Assembly (NCBI GenBank): GCA_017538255.1
Contig: JAFYJD010000010.1
Span: forward strand, 62,001-126,000
DNA length: 64,000 nucleotides
Direction of reading: 5' to 3'
Source of the DNA: Clostridia bacterium
GTDB taxonomy: Bacteria > Bacillota > Clostridia > Christensenellales > CAG-138
Shown: piece by piece, positions 17,185 through 25,053 of the stretch
How the letters are laid out: each line of letters starts with the position of its first letter
Position numbering within the stretch: the first letter of the stretch is position 1
Notes under the pieces: model-generated
What the model saw: only the letters and a program-made list of their open reading frames with translations
The model's database searches: none
What the model was told of the DNA's origin: nothing
Position numbers and translations under genes: made by a program

Positions 17185-17430
17185 GTGAATATGTCCAAGG
17201 AAGAACTTTTGACAAGGATCAGCGAGATACAGTTCGTTTGCGTTGAACTGAATCTCTATATCGACACCCATCCCGACGATACCGCCGCGCTCGATGATTA
17301 CTATGCGTATTCCGTGATGCTCGAGGATCTGATAAAGAAGTACGAAGCCCTGTACGGCCCGCTTATGGGCTTTGGGCATTCGCCGACGCGCGAGGGCAGT
17401 TGGGTATGCTCCTGCTGGCCGTTTGAATAA
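17185..17430 (+). CDS. cotJB: Spore coat protein CotJB
   Basis: About 81 residues. Contains ELNLYIDTHPDD, ALDDYYAY and the C-terminal W-C-WPFE ending of CotJB. GTG 17185 is the likely start, 6 bases after GAGGTG; an ATG at 17191 is an alternative. It begins 10 bases after cotJA and ends 13 bases before cotJC. Confidence 0.88.
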   Translation: MNMSKEELLTRISEIQFVCVELNLYIDTHPDDTAALDDYYAYSVMLEDLIKKYEALYGPLMGFGHSPTREGSWVCSCWPFE

Positions 17431-17443
17431 GGAGGTAAAGAAT

Positions 17444-18031
17444 ATGTGGATCTATCAAAAGAAACTTCAGTTCCCTGTGAACATCAAAAACCCCGACCTC
17501 AAAATGGCAAAGATGCTTATGGCGCAGTACGGCGGGCCCGACAGCGAACTTGCGGCGGGCTGCCGCTATCTGACGCAGCGCTTTTCGATGCCCGATGACC
17601 GCATCCGCGCAACGCTGAACGATATCGGCACCGAGGAGATCGCGCATTGGGAGATGATCGGTGTTATGATAATGCAGTCGATGCGCGGCGCTTCGCTTAC
17701 GGAACTCGAAAACGCGGGACTGCTCGGCTATTATACGCTGCATAACCATGGCGTGTTTCCGTCGGACCCGAACGGCGTGCCGTTCACAACGAGTTATATC
17801 CAGTGCACGGGCGACCCGATAACGGACATCACCTTCGATCTTGCCGCCGAGCAGGGCGCGAGGGCGACCTATGAGCATCTTATGAACCTGACGGACAACG
17901 AGGAATACATCGCGCCCCTGCGCTTTTTGCGCGCGAGGGAAGTGGTGCACTATCAGCGCTTCGGCGAGTGCCTGAACATCCTCAAAGAACTCTACCCGAA
18001 CGGCGACCAGAACAGAACGAGCCGCTATTAA
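17444..18031 (+). CDS. cotJC: Spore coat manganese-catalase-like protein CotJC
   Basis: 195 residues, full length. A ferritin-like four-helix protein of the manganese catalase family: the GTEEIAHWEMI and REVVHYQRFGE segments carry the Glu/His ligands of the di-metal site. Probably protects the spore from peroxide. GGAGG precedes the ATG. Last gene of the cotJ operon and strong evidence that the host forms endospores. Confidence 0.95.
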   Translation: MWIYQKKLQFPVNIKNPDLKMAKMLMAQYGGPDSELAAGCRYLTQRFSMPDDRIRATLNDIGTEEIAHWEMIGVMIMQSMRGASLTELENAGLLGYYTLHNHGVFPSDPNGVPFTTSYIQCTGDPITDITFDLAAEQGARATYEHLMNLTDNEEYIAPLRFLRAREVVHYQRFGECLNILKELYPNGDQNRTSRY

Positions 18032-18051
18032 GATCGGCGCGCAGCATAAAT

Positions 18052-18111
18052 CGGCGCGGAGGATCAGCCGCCTCCCGCCATAGGCAAACTATGCTTCGGG
18101 CGGGCGCGCCG
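18052..18111 (+). other. Large hairpin 3-prime of cotJC
   Basis: CGGCGCG (18052-18058) pairs with CGCGCCG (18105-18111), enclosing CCCGCC/GGCGGG and a CATAG-GCAAA-CTATG inner hairpin. No T-run follows, so it is more likely an mRNA-stabilising structure than a terminator. Confidence 0.45.
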
Positions 18112-18130
18112 AAATATTAAACAATAAAAA

Positions 18131-18176
18131 AAGTTCTGTGCATATCGTTGATGCACAGAACTTTTTTTGCTATAAT
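18131..18176 (+). terminator. Terminator of the cotJ operon overlapping a promoter for the next gene
   Basis: AAGTTCTGTGCAT and ATGCACAGAACTT form a 13-bp stem around ATCGTTG, flanked by an A-run and a T-run (bidirectional). Inside it, TTGATG (18148-18153) lies 17 bases before TATAAT (18171-18176), a probable promoter for the following lipoprotein genes. Confidence 0.8.
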
Positions 18177-18313
18177 AATATTGATACGATGCCCCCTAAT
18201 GCCGATCACGGTTTATCAACCGTTTTGGCGTCCGTTGCTTTATATTGATGTAATGGCGAGGCTTTTACAAGAAATCATCTGCACAATCATCATAAAAAAC
18301 TATGGAGAAAACT

Positions 18314-19060
18314 ATGAAAAAACTTTTTGCAGTTTCTATTATAGGTCTTGCCGCCGTGCTTACGCTCGGCGCCTGCAAACCGACCGTTCAGCCCGTACCC
18401 GATGGGCTTACTTATGAGCAGATCTTGAACTTGCCGAAGGTGTGCCCTACCGACGACTATCGCATAATATACGGCAGTTTTCTTGAACAATGGAATGATG
18501 TCAAAGGTTGGATCAATGATCTGGCTGTTGTTAAATGCGAGGTTCTCTCTGTCGATCATTATTATTGGTATGATACGGATGACGAGCATATGGCGGGGCA
18601 CACCATGGCGGAGGTTCGCGTGAATGAGGTCGTGGATGACTATAACACGGCGCAGATCAAGCCCGGACAAATATTGCAGATAAGGCAAAATAACTATATC
18701 GACTTTGAAACGGATGAGGATACATTTGCTTTCTTTTCCGAAAAGCTCGGTAAATCCATAAGCAATATCGAAGAACTACGTGCGGCAGGAGGCGGGGAAT
18801 TCAAACTTGTTCCCGTGGAAGGGGTCGATTACATTTACCATATGCCCTATAATGAGTATCCGCTCAAAGTGGGCGAAAGCTATACTATGTATTTATCCGC
18901 TAGGTATGCTGAAGACGGCAGCGTAAAGTATTATCGTCCAGGCAATATAAAGCCGCTGAATGCAAAAACTTCCGTTACCGAGTTTGCAAAGGAGCATGGG
19001 TTCGTATACTATGACGACATCCTCAAAATTGCAGAGGAGATCGCCGCTATGTTCAAATAA
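18314..19060 (+). CDS. Lipoprotein of unknown function, paralogue A
   Basis: 248 residues from ATG 18314 with GGAG upstream. The signal peptide ends in LTLGAC, a good lipobox. The mature part has a YNTAQIKPGQ segment, YIDFETDEDTFAFFSEKLG, and a C-terminal YPLKVGESYTMYLSARY; these three blocks recur in the next gene, so the two are tandem duplicates. The alternating strand pattern suggests a beta-barrel-like or OB-type extracellular domain. Function unknown. Confidence 0.8.
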   Translation: MKKLFAVSIIGLAAVLTLGACKPTVQPVPDGLTYEQILNLPKVCPTDDYRIIYGSFLEQWNDVKGWINDLAVVKCEVLSVDHYYWYDTDDEHMAGHTMAEVRVNEVVDDYNTAQIKPGQILQIRQNNYIDFETDEDTFAFFSEKLGKSISNIEELRAAGGGEFKLVPVEGVDYIYHMPYNEYPLKVGESYTMYLSARYAEDGSVKYYRPGNIKPLNAKTSVTEFAKEHGFVYYDDILKIAEEIAAMFK

Positions 19061-19101
19061 GGCGGCAAATGCAGGCGGATAAACGCGGCAAGGCGAACGG
19101 C

Positions 19102-19135
19102 AACTTTCCCCGCCCCGTTTGGGGCGGGGAAAGTT
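19102..19135 (+). terminator. Strong hairpin between the two paralogous lipoprotein genes
   Basis: AACTTTCCCCGCCCC and GGGGCGGGGAAAGTT form a 15-bp stem around GTTT. Only a short T stretch follows, so termination may be partial. Confidence 0.6.
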
Positions 19136-19175
19136 TCAAAAACAAATGGGAATGATCCCCAAGGAGGAAAACCAT

Positions 19176-19964
19176 ATGAAAAAACTTTTCGCAATTTCTA
19201 TCGTAACTCTTGCCGCCGTTCTTACGCTCGGCGCATACGCATGCAAAAAAGCGCCCGAGCAGGGGACCCTTACCGCGGAGGAGATTCTGCAGCTTCCGAA
19301 ATCATACGAAATGGGTGAGCAATGGTTTTTTCCAAAGGATTTTTCGGAAGTTTGGAACTATCACAACGGCTATAACCCGGTAGCCGTTGTTAAGGGTACG
19401 GCGATCTCCGTAAAATACTATCTTGGCTTCGATGATAATTACGACGACTGTTCTTTGGTTGAGTTTCAAATTGATGAGGTTGTTGACGAATACAACACCG
19501 CGGCATTAAAGCCCGGGGATGTGATTACCGTTATTCCCGGCACCTACATTATATTTAAGCCCAATAACGGAAATACTTCTGATGCGCACATTGAGTTTTT
19601 CTCCGAAAAGACAGGGCTCGATTTACATGACCCAGAGGCATTCAAGGCTGCGCGTGCCGCATATCTCGCAAACAGCAGCGAAGACACGGCAAGTCATAAG
19701 TTTGAGTTGATCCCGAAAAAAGGGGTCGAGTATGAGATGGTTCTGGCTACAGAATATATGTATCCACTGCAGAGTGGCGAAAGCTACACTATGTTTGTAC
19801 CGTTGGCAGACCCGCGGTTCGCTTTCGGACAGGAGTGCTATTTTTCGCAATATATTTTCCCGCTCAACGAAGAGTTGAGCTATGAAAAACTCAATGAGAA
19901 ATACGGCTTTAGGATCGAGACCTTCGGATCGATCAATGAAGAGATAGCGGAGATGTTCAAATAA
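19176..19964 (+). CDS. Lipoprotein of unknown function, paralogue B
   Basis: 262 residues from ATG 19176 with AAGGAGG upstream. The signal peptide is nearly identical to that of the upstream paralogue, but the cysteine is preceded by GAYA rather than LGA, so the lipobox is imperfect. It shares the YNTAALKPGDVI, EFFSEKTG and YPLQSGESYTM blocks with paralogue A and differs mainly in the central loop. The pair probably arose by tandem duplication and then diverged. Confidence 0.8.
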   Translation: MKKLFAISIVTLAAVLTLGAYACKKAPEQGTLTAEEILQLPKSYEMGEQWFFPKDFSEVWNYHNGYNPVAVVKGTAISVKYYLGFDDNYDDCSLVEFQIDEVVDEYNTAALKPGDVITVIPGTYIIFKPNNGNTSDAHIEFFSEKTGLDLHDPEAFKAARAAYLANSSEDTASHKFELIPKKGVEYEMVLATEYMYPLQSGESYTMFVPLADPRFAFGQECYFSQYIFPLNEELSYEKLNEKYGFRIETFGSINEEIAEMFK

Positions 19965-20010
19965 GGCGGCAGTTTTGGCCGAATAATTGCAGCGCGGAAC
20001 ATAAAAACAT

Positions 20011-20044
20011 AAAAGGACGCGGCGGGTATCCGCTGCGTCCTTTT
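20011..20044. terminator. Bidirectional terminator between lipoprotein B and the sortase gene
   Basis: AAAAGGACGC and GCGTCCTTTT pair, enclosing a GCGG/CCGC helix. A- and T-runs on both sides fit termination of both convergent genes. Confidence 0.85.
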
Positions 20045-20055
20045 CGCTGTTGGTA

Positions 20056-22056
20056 TCAGTGCCCGTCCACCTGCCGCAGGAAGAAGTAGATCCTGCCGCC
20101 CTTTTCGCTTTCGGAGTGCAGGTCGGCGCAGGTAACGACGGTTATGAAGCGATCACTCGTGTCAACATCCACGGTATAGTTGAGTTCCGTGCGCACCGTC
20201 TGGTATTTGATCCAGGAGCGTATCGCGGTCTCGGACATAGTATCCATCGTGTAGTTGTAGTTGCAGTTGAAGTACAGCGATGAGGCGTTAGCCGACGCGG
20301 GCTTTTCCTCGTACATACTGAACACCTCGTAAAGATGCGTTTCGCCGTAGAGATTGATCGTCCAAAGCCTGTTGGAATAGGTGGAGTAATTCTTGGCGTA
20401 CTTATCTTGTATGGTATGCAGATCGTGGAGCATCGTACCCGATTTTCGGAGATTATGCCCCGTGATGACGCTGTTTTTGGACGGATGATCGTAGTATAGA
20501 TAGATGGAGCCGTTGGAACTCGATGCGCCCGTCCAACTGTGGTAGTGATAGTAAAAATCCTTGCCGTACATGATCGGCGCGTCGATGTTCGTGTTTTTGA
20601 GGCGAATATAGCCGCAAACGTCCTTGTTTTTGCGCTCCGCGTCCGCGACCTCGCCCGAGTAGGCGAAACTCTTCAGATACTGGTCGATGACGGTATAGCC
20701 CTTTATATGGTAATCAAGCTGCTCCGCGTCGGCATTGTCTATCGCATTGGGGTTTTTCGCGTCGCGTATGATATTTGCGGCCTGCTTCTGCGCGTCGGAA
20801 AGGCTTGCCTTGCCCGCGATGAAGTTGACAAGCAGCGTATGGTCGGCGCGGGTGATCTCGCCGTCCATATCTATGTCCCCAAGCACGATCGCCGTGCCGG
20901 AAACTCCGTTTGGCGCGGTGTATTCCTGTCCCGTCTTAATGCCGGAAGCGGGCGCTATGCCGTACACGCAGCCTTCGCTTGAATAGGGTCTGAGCCGCCA
21001 CGAGGAAACATCGTTTTGCAGATATGCGTTATCCCCGCAGCCGAACACGGAGCCGCTTTCAAACAATATGAGCGCGTGTCCGCCGCGGCAGGAAAAATGG
21101 GCGCAGTCCGCGACGGAGGCGATCTTTACGCCGCCGACGCTTTCAACGCAGCCCGAGAGCAGCGCGCCCGATTCGATCGCGTTTACGACATACTCGCAGT
21201 CGGTATGAAGCGCGCCCGCGCCGTCGATATAGGCGGTGCAGTTTTCACCCGCGAACGCGCACGCGGCTGCGCAGCCTTCAAACGGGTCGTTCGCGCGGCT
21301 CGAGTGCAGTTTAAGCGCTTTGGAAACGATCACGGCGTGAGTTGACGACGCGCTTGCCGCAACGACGCCGCCCGAAGTGTCTATGTCGATAGTGGGCGCA
21401 TATATGACGGAGTTTTCGCCGAATACGAACACATCCTCATCGTTCGCAGCGATGCAGACGGCGCCCGAATACGATCTGCCGTCCGTTCCGACGACCTTGC
21501 CGCCGTCAAGCAGGGCATAGACCGCGTCGCTTGTGCAGCAGATCTCTTTTGCGCCGCTCCACGCCGAGGCGGTCTTATTGAGGGCGGGGGAGCCCGCAAT
21601 ATGCACCTTGCCGGATGAATCGACGGCGGCGGTGAGTTTTTCGGACGCATCGAGCCTTGTTATATCGCGCCAGGAATAGCACTCCGCGCGAAGGTTTGTT
21701 TTGCCGGTATAGGAAACAAGCCCGGTTGTTGATACGCCGTAAGAGATGTTCTTAGCGCTTGCGACCATACCGAAAACGGACAGCAGTCCCGTCGGCGCGG
21801 GCGACGAGGGATCCTGCGTGATAACAGGGTCTTCATCCGCCGTGCCGATAGGCGAGGGCAGAGAGGGAACCTCGCAATAGGTCGGCTCGATCCCGCCGGA
21901 AACATCGGGGGCAGGGGTGGAGTGCGCGTCCTTCGTGCCCGCCGCACCGCAGTTTTTGATAAGAATCAAGACGATAACGGCCGCAGCGATGAACAGGGAG
22001 GCAAGCGCTCCGTAAAAGACGGCCTTATTCTTTTTGATGAACTCATTAAGTTTCAT
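20056..22056 (-). CDS. Class B sortase fused to RCC1-like and dockerin-like domains
   Basis: 666 residues. An N-terminal membrane anchor (about 14-34) and Pro/Ser-rich linker are followed by an RCC1-like region (about 95-375) with repeated units such as WRDITRLDASEKLTAAVDSSGKVHIAG. A dockerin-type stretch (about 393-452) has one full calcium loop, DIDMDGEITRAD, and a second degenerate half. The C-terminal class B sortase (about 453-666) has the catalytic His in VITGHNL (H534), Cys in TVVTC (C643) and Arg in GGRIYFF (R655). Sortases anchor surface proteins to the wall or pilus. Joining one to a dockerin and an RCC1-like propeller is unusual. It overlaps the upstream QueG-like gene by 4 bases. 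A candidate substrate with a VPPTG signal lies at 57579. Confidence 0.85.
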   Translation of the reverse strand: MKLNEFIKKNKAVFYGALASLFIAAAVIVLILIKNCGAAGTKDAHSTPAPDVSGGIEPTYCEVPSLPSPIGTADEDPVITQDPSSPAPTGLLSVFGMVASAKNISYGVSTTGLVSYTGKTNLRAECYSWRDITRLDASEKLTAAVDSSGKVHIAGSPALNKTASAWSGAKEICCTSDAVYALLDGGKVVGTDGRSYSGAVCIAANDEDVFVFGENSVIYAPTIDIDTSGGVVAASASSTHAVIVSKALKLHSSRANDPFEGCAAACAFAGENCTAYIDGAGALHTDCEYVVNAIESGALLSGCVESVGGVKIASVADCAHFSCRGGHALILFESGSVFGCGDNAYLQNDVSSWRLRPYSSEGCVYGIAPASGIKTGQEYTAPNGVSGTAIVLGDIDMDGEITRADHTLLVNFIAGKASLSDAQKQAANIIRDAKNPNAIDNADAEQLDYHIKGYTVIDQYLKSFAYSGEVADAERKNKDVCGYIRLKNTNIDAPIMYGKDFYYHYHSWTGASSSNGSIYLYYDHPSKNSVITGHNLRKSGTMLHDLHTIQDKYAKNYSTYSNRLWTINLYGETHLYEVFSMYEEKPASANASSLYFNCNYNYTMDTMSETAIRSWIKYQTVRTELNYTVDVDTSDRFITVVTCADLHSESEKGGRIYFFLRQVDGH

Positions 22057-22940
22057 AGCGTTTTGTACCTTTCATTCGCGTAGCGCACAGCGTCGCGCAC
22101 CGCGTCAAATGGGGAATCGCTTTGAGCGAGTATCTCTTTACAGTATTCGCCGTCCCTCGCCGCGAACGCGATGGCTTCGGCGGTCAGTTTGCCGCCGCTC
22201 GTCATATTCTTTCCAACGAGCGAACGCGCCTGTTTCGTGTCGCCGAGTATCAATCTCCGCGTATCAAACGCCTGCTTTACATCGTTCGCAGGCTCGCTTT
22301 TTTCGAGATGGGAGTTTGCGCGGCAGCAGTACTGGCAGACCTCACAGCCGATATAGGTCGTCTGCGCGTCGCGAATGCGGTCGGGATGCGCCGCTGTTTC
22401 CATAAAGGCGCGAAAACATTTTTCGTAATCAACGCCTTTTTCGCCTATCGCACCGGCGGGGCAGGCCTTTATGCACGCGCCGCAGTTTCGGCAGGGCACG
22501 GCGGGGCTTTCGGAGTATTCAAGCGGCGTAAGATCGCTGACGGCAAGGCATTCGAGCACGATGCGCGTTCCGAACGGCTCGATCGATATAAACCCCGTGC
22601 GAAGCGCAGCACCGACGCGGGCGCGGTTTAGCGCGGTACGGACGGGTATCTCCGCCTTTTCGACGGTTAGCCCAGCGTCCCTAAGACGATCGATGAGTGC
22701 CTTGCGCGCGTGGTAGGCGCGGTTGGATGCAAGATAATACGCTGGTATGCGCTCGCTTGCGGTGAACGGCGCGTAGGGGAACACGAGCGCGGCGACGCAG
22801 GACGCGAACGGAAAATCGAGCGCGGCATCGGCAACGAGCCGATGCGGGTTGCTTCCGAGGTCGTATCTGTCAAGCGGCAAAAAATACACCTTCTCGAATC
22901 CGTATTCGCGCGCAAGCGCCAAAAACTCCGCATGCGTCAT
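22053..22940 (-). CDS. QueG-like 4Fe-4S protein (epoxyqueuosine-reductase family)
   Basis: 295 residues. Two ferredoxin-type clusters are clear: CRNCGACIKACP (about 149-160) and CEVCQYCCRAN (about 199-209), in the arrangement of QueG and related corrinoid-dependent proteins. The N-terminal part resembles the DUF1730 domain. It is shorter than typical QueG and lacks the C-terminal HEAT-like region, so it may be a QueG relative rather than the tRNA-modifying enzyme. It lies 9 bases after gltX in the same direction and overlaps the sortase gene by 4 bases. Confidence 0.8.
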   Translation of the reverse strand: MTHAEFLALAREYGFEKVYFLPLDRYDLGSNPHRLVADAALDFPFASCVAALVFPYAPFTASERIPAYYLASNRAYHARKALIDRLRDAGLTVEKAEIPVRTALNRARVGAALRTGFISIEPFGTRIVLECLAVSDLTPLEYSESPAVPCRNCGACIKACPAGAIGEKGVDYEKCFRAFMETAAHPDRIRDAQTTYIGCEVCQYCCRANSHLEKSEPANDVKQAFDTRRLILGDTKQARSLVGKNMTSGGKLTAEAIAFAARDGEYCKEILAQSDSPFDAVRDAVRYANERYKTL

Positions 22941-22949
22941 AGTCTTTAC

Positions 22950-24401
22950 TTAAGCGTTGCTCAGTTTTTCAAGACCCTTTTCAAGCCGTTTGAGCGCCTC
23001 TTCGCGACCGAGCAGCGCCGCTATCTCGATCGCACCGCCGGGCGTAACGGCTCTGCCGCTCATCGCGATGCGAACGGGCCAAAGCAGGGTGCCGTTCTTC
23101 AACTCGTGCTCTGCGGCATAGTTCATCAAAAAGTCGTGCAGTCCGGTCTCGCTCCATTCGGGAAACGCCTTAAGTTTCGGGATAACGTCGCCGAGGATAG
23201 CGCGGCAGATCTCCGGGTTTGTTTTGGATTTTTTGTTCGTAAACAGTTCGATATCGTAGTTTTCGTCAAACGCGGCAAGGAAGTCCACGTTCGCTCCGAT
23301 ATCCGAAAACACCTCGGTGCGCGGCTGAAGGATGCGGCAGAGGATGTCCCTGTCCATACCCGCAACGCCCGCTTTTTCGAGGTAGGGCATAGCATAGCCG
23401 ATATACGCCTCGGGCGAAAGTTTGCGGATGTACTCGGCGTTCATCCAGCGGAGTTTGGCACTATCGAAGATGGCGGGGGATTTTGAAAGCCCCTCGAGCG
23501 AGAACGCCTCCTTGAGTTCGTCAAGCGTAAAGAACTCGCGGTCGTTTCCGGGGCTCCAGCCGACGAGCGCAAGATAATTTATGACCGCCTCGGGCAGGAA
23601 GCCGGAGTTCATAAGGTCCTCAAAGGTCGCGTCGCCGTCGCGCTTACTGAGTTTATGCGTGGCGTCGCGCATTATAGTCGTAAGATGCACGTAAACTGGC
23701 TTTTCCCAGCCGTAAGCCTCGTAGATGAGGTTGTATTTGGGCGTGGACGAAAGGTATTCCATGCCGCGAAGCACATGGGTTATGCCCATCGTGTGATCGT
23801 CGATGACGTTTGCAAAATTGTAGGTCGGCATACCGTCCGCCTTTATGAGGATCATATCGTCGAGTTCGGCGCAGTCCACCTCGATATGCCCGAATATCGC
23901 GTCGTCAAAATCCGCTTTGCCGCTCTCCGGCACGTTGAGGCGGATAACATAACTTTCGCCCGAGGCGAGGCGCTTTTGCACCTCTTCTTCGGACAGTGAA
24001 GCGCAGTGCTTGTCGTATTTATACGTACCGCCTGCTGATTCGACCTCGGCGCGCTTTTGGTCCAGTTCTTCCTTTGTGCAGAAGCAGTAATACGCCCTGC
24101 CGAGTTCAACGAGTTTTTTGGCGTAGGGCAGATACATATCCTTGCGCTCGGACTGGATATAGGGGCCGTAATCGCCGCCGACGTCGGGTCCTTCGTCCCA
24201 GTTGAGCCCCGCGGCGCGGAGCGTTTGATATGCGGTCTCGATCGCGCCTTCAACATAGCGCGCCTGATCGGTATCCTCGATGCGGAGCATAAAAACGCCG
24301 TCGTTCTTCTTTGCCCAGAGCCAGGCATAGAGCGCGGTGCGAAGGTTGCCGACGTGCATAAACCCGGTGGGCGAGGGTGCAAAGCGTGTGCGTACTGTCA
24401 T
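22950..24401 (-). CDS. gltX: Glutamyl-tRNA synthetase
   Basis: 483 residues, normal length for a class I GluRS. RFAPSPTGFMHVGN is the HIGH region and HKLSKRDGD the KMSKS region. The C-terminal anticodon-binding alpha-helical part is complete. It charges tRNA-Glu (and probably tRNA-Gln for later amidation) in the cytoplasm. It has its own promoter and is followed by the QueG-like and sortase genes. Confidence 0.97.
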   Translation of the reverse strand: MTVRTRFAPSPTGFMHVGNLRTALYAWLWAKKNDGVFMLRIEDTDQARYVEGAIETAYQTLRAAGLNWDEGPDVGGDYGPYIQSERKDMYLPYAKKLVELGRAYYCFCTKEELDQKRAEVESAGGTYKYDKHCASLSEEEVQKRLASGESYVIRLNVPESGKADFDDAIFGHIEVDCAELDDMILIKADGMPTYNFANVIDDHTMGITHVLRGMEYLSSTPKYNLIYEAYGWEKPVYVHLTTIMRDATHKLSKRDGDATFEDLMNSGFLPEAVINYLALVGWSPGNDREFFTLDELKEAFSLEGLSKSPAIFDSAKLRWMNAEYIRKLSPEAYIGYAMPYLEKAGVAGMDRDILCRILQPRTEVFSDIGANVDFLAAFDENYDIELFTNKKSKTNPEICRAILGDVIPKLKAFPEWSETGLHDFLMNYAAEHELKNGTLLWPVRIAMSGRAVTPGGAIEIAALLGREEALKRLEKGLEKLSNA

Positions 24402-24462
24402 ATTCGGTCTCCTTTTGGGATGTTTTGCGTGTGTTTATGAAAGAACATTCTTCTAAAATATT

Positions 24463-24535
24463 ATTCTATCACATTTTTCGGCGCTTGTCATCAAATAAGT
24501 TGCGATTGACCTTAAAGCCACCCGTTTGGTATAAT
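24463..24535. promoter_or_regulatory. Divergent promoters of gltX and the PPOX-like gene
   Basis: Minus strand: ATGACA (24491-24486), 17 bases, TAGAAT (24468-24463) for gltX. Plus strand: TTGACC (24506-24511), 18 bases, TATAAT (24530-24535) for the PPOX-like gene. Confidence 0.7.
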
Positions 24536-24578
24536 AAAACAAAAACGCCGCTCGGCGTGAAAGGAGTTTTTCAGCATT

Positions 24579-24971
24579 ATGGAAGAAGTATTTGCATTTT
24601 TGAAGGACTGCGGAGTCTACTATCTCGCAACAGTCGAGGGCGATCGACCGCGCGTGCGTCCGTTCGGCACGGTGGATATTTTTGAAGACAGGCTCTATAT
24701 CCAGATGGGCAAGGTCAAGAACGTTTCAAAGCAGATCGAACTCAATTCCAATGTGGAGATCTGCGCGTTCAAGGACGGACGCTGGATAAGGCTCTCAGGC
24801 GAACTCGTTCGCGACGAGCGTTTGGAAGCCAAAAAGCATATGCTCGACGCGTACCCGCACCTGCGCGGTATGTACGACGAAAACGACGATAATACAGAGG
24901 TGCTGTACTTTAAAAACGCCAAGGCCGTGTTCGCCGCGTTCGGCGCGGAGCCCAAAACCGTGGAGTTTTGA
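24579..24971 (+). CDS. Pyridoxamine 5-phosphate oxidase-like flavin-binding protein
   Basis: 130 residues, a single split-barrel FMN-binding domain: YYLATVEGDRPRVRPFG, then FEDRLYIQMGKVKNVSKQI and KDGRWIRLSGEL. Members of this short group bind flavin (FMN or F420) and act as oxidoreductases on unknown substrates; true PdxH enzymes are longer. AAAGGAG is upstream. Monocistronic, between its own promoter and a shared terminator. Confidence 0.88.
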   Translation: MEEVFAFLKDCGVYYLATVEGDRPRVRPFGTVDIFEDRLYIQMGKVKNVSKQIELNSNVEICAFKDGRWIRLSGELVRDERLEAKKHMLDAYPHLRGMYDENDDNTEVLYFKNAKAVFAAFGAEPKTVEF

Positions 24972-24987
24972 TCTGTTTTAAGTTAGT

Positions 24988-25022
24988 AAAAGCGGGAAAT
25001 ACATAGAGTATTTCCCGCTTTT
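24988..25022. terminator. Bidirectional terminator between PPOX-like and LRR lipoprotein genes
   Basis: AAAAGCGGGAAATAC and GTATTTCCCGCTTTT pair around ATAGA, with A- and T-runs usable on both strands. Confidence 0.9.
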
Positions 25023-25053
25023 GATTTGTGCGTTTTCTGCCTTATTAAAGGGC

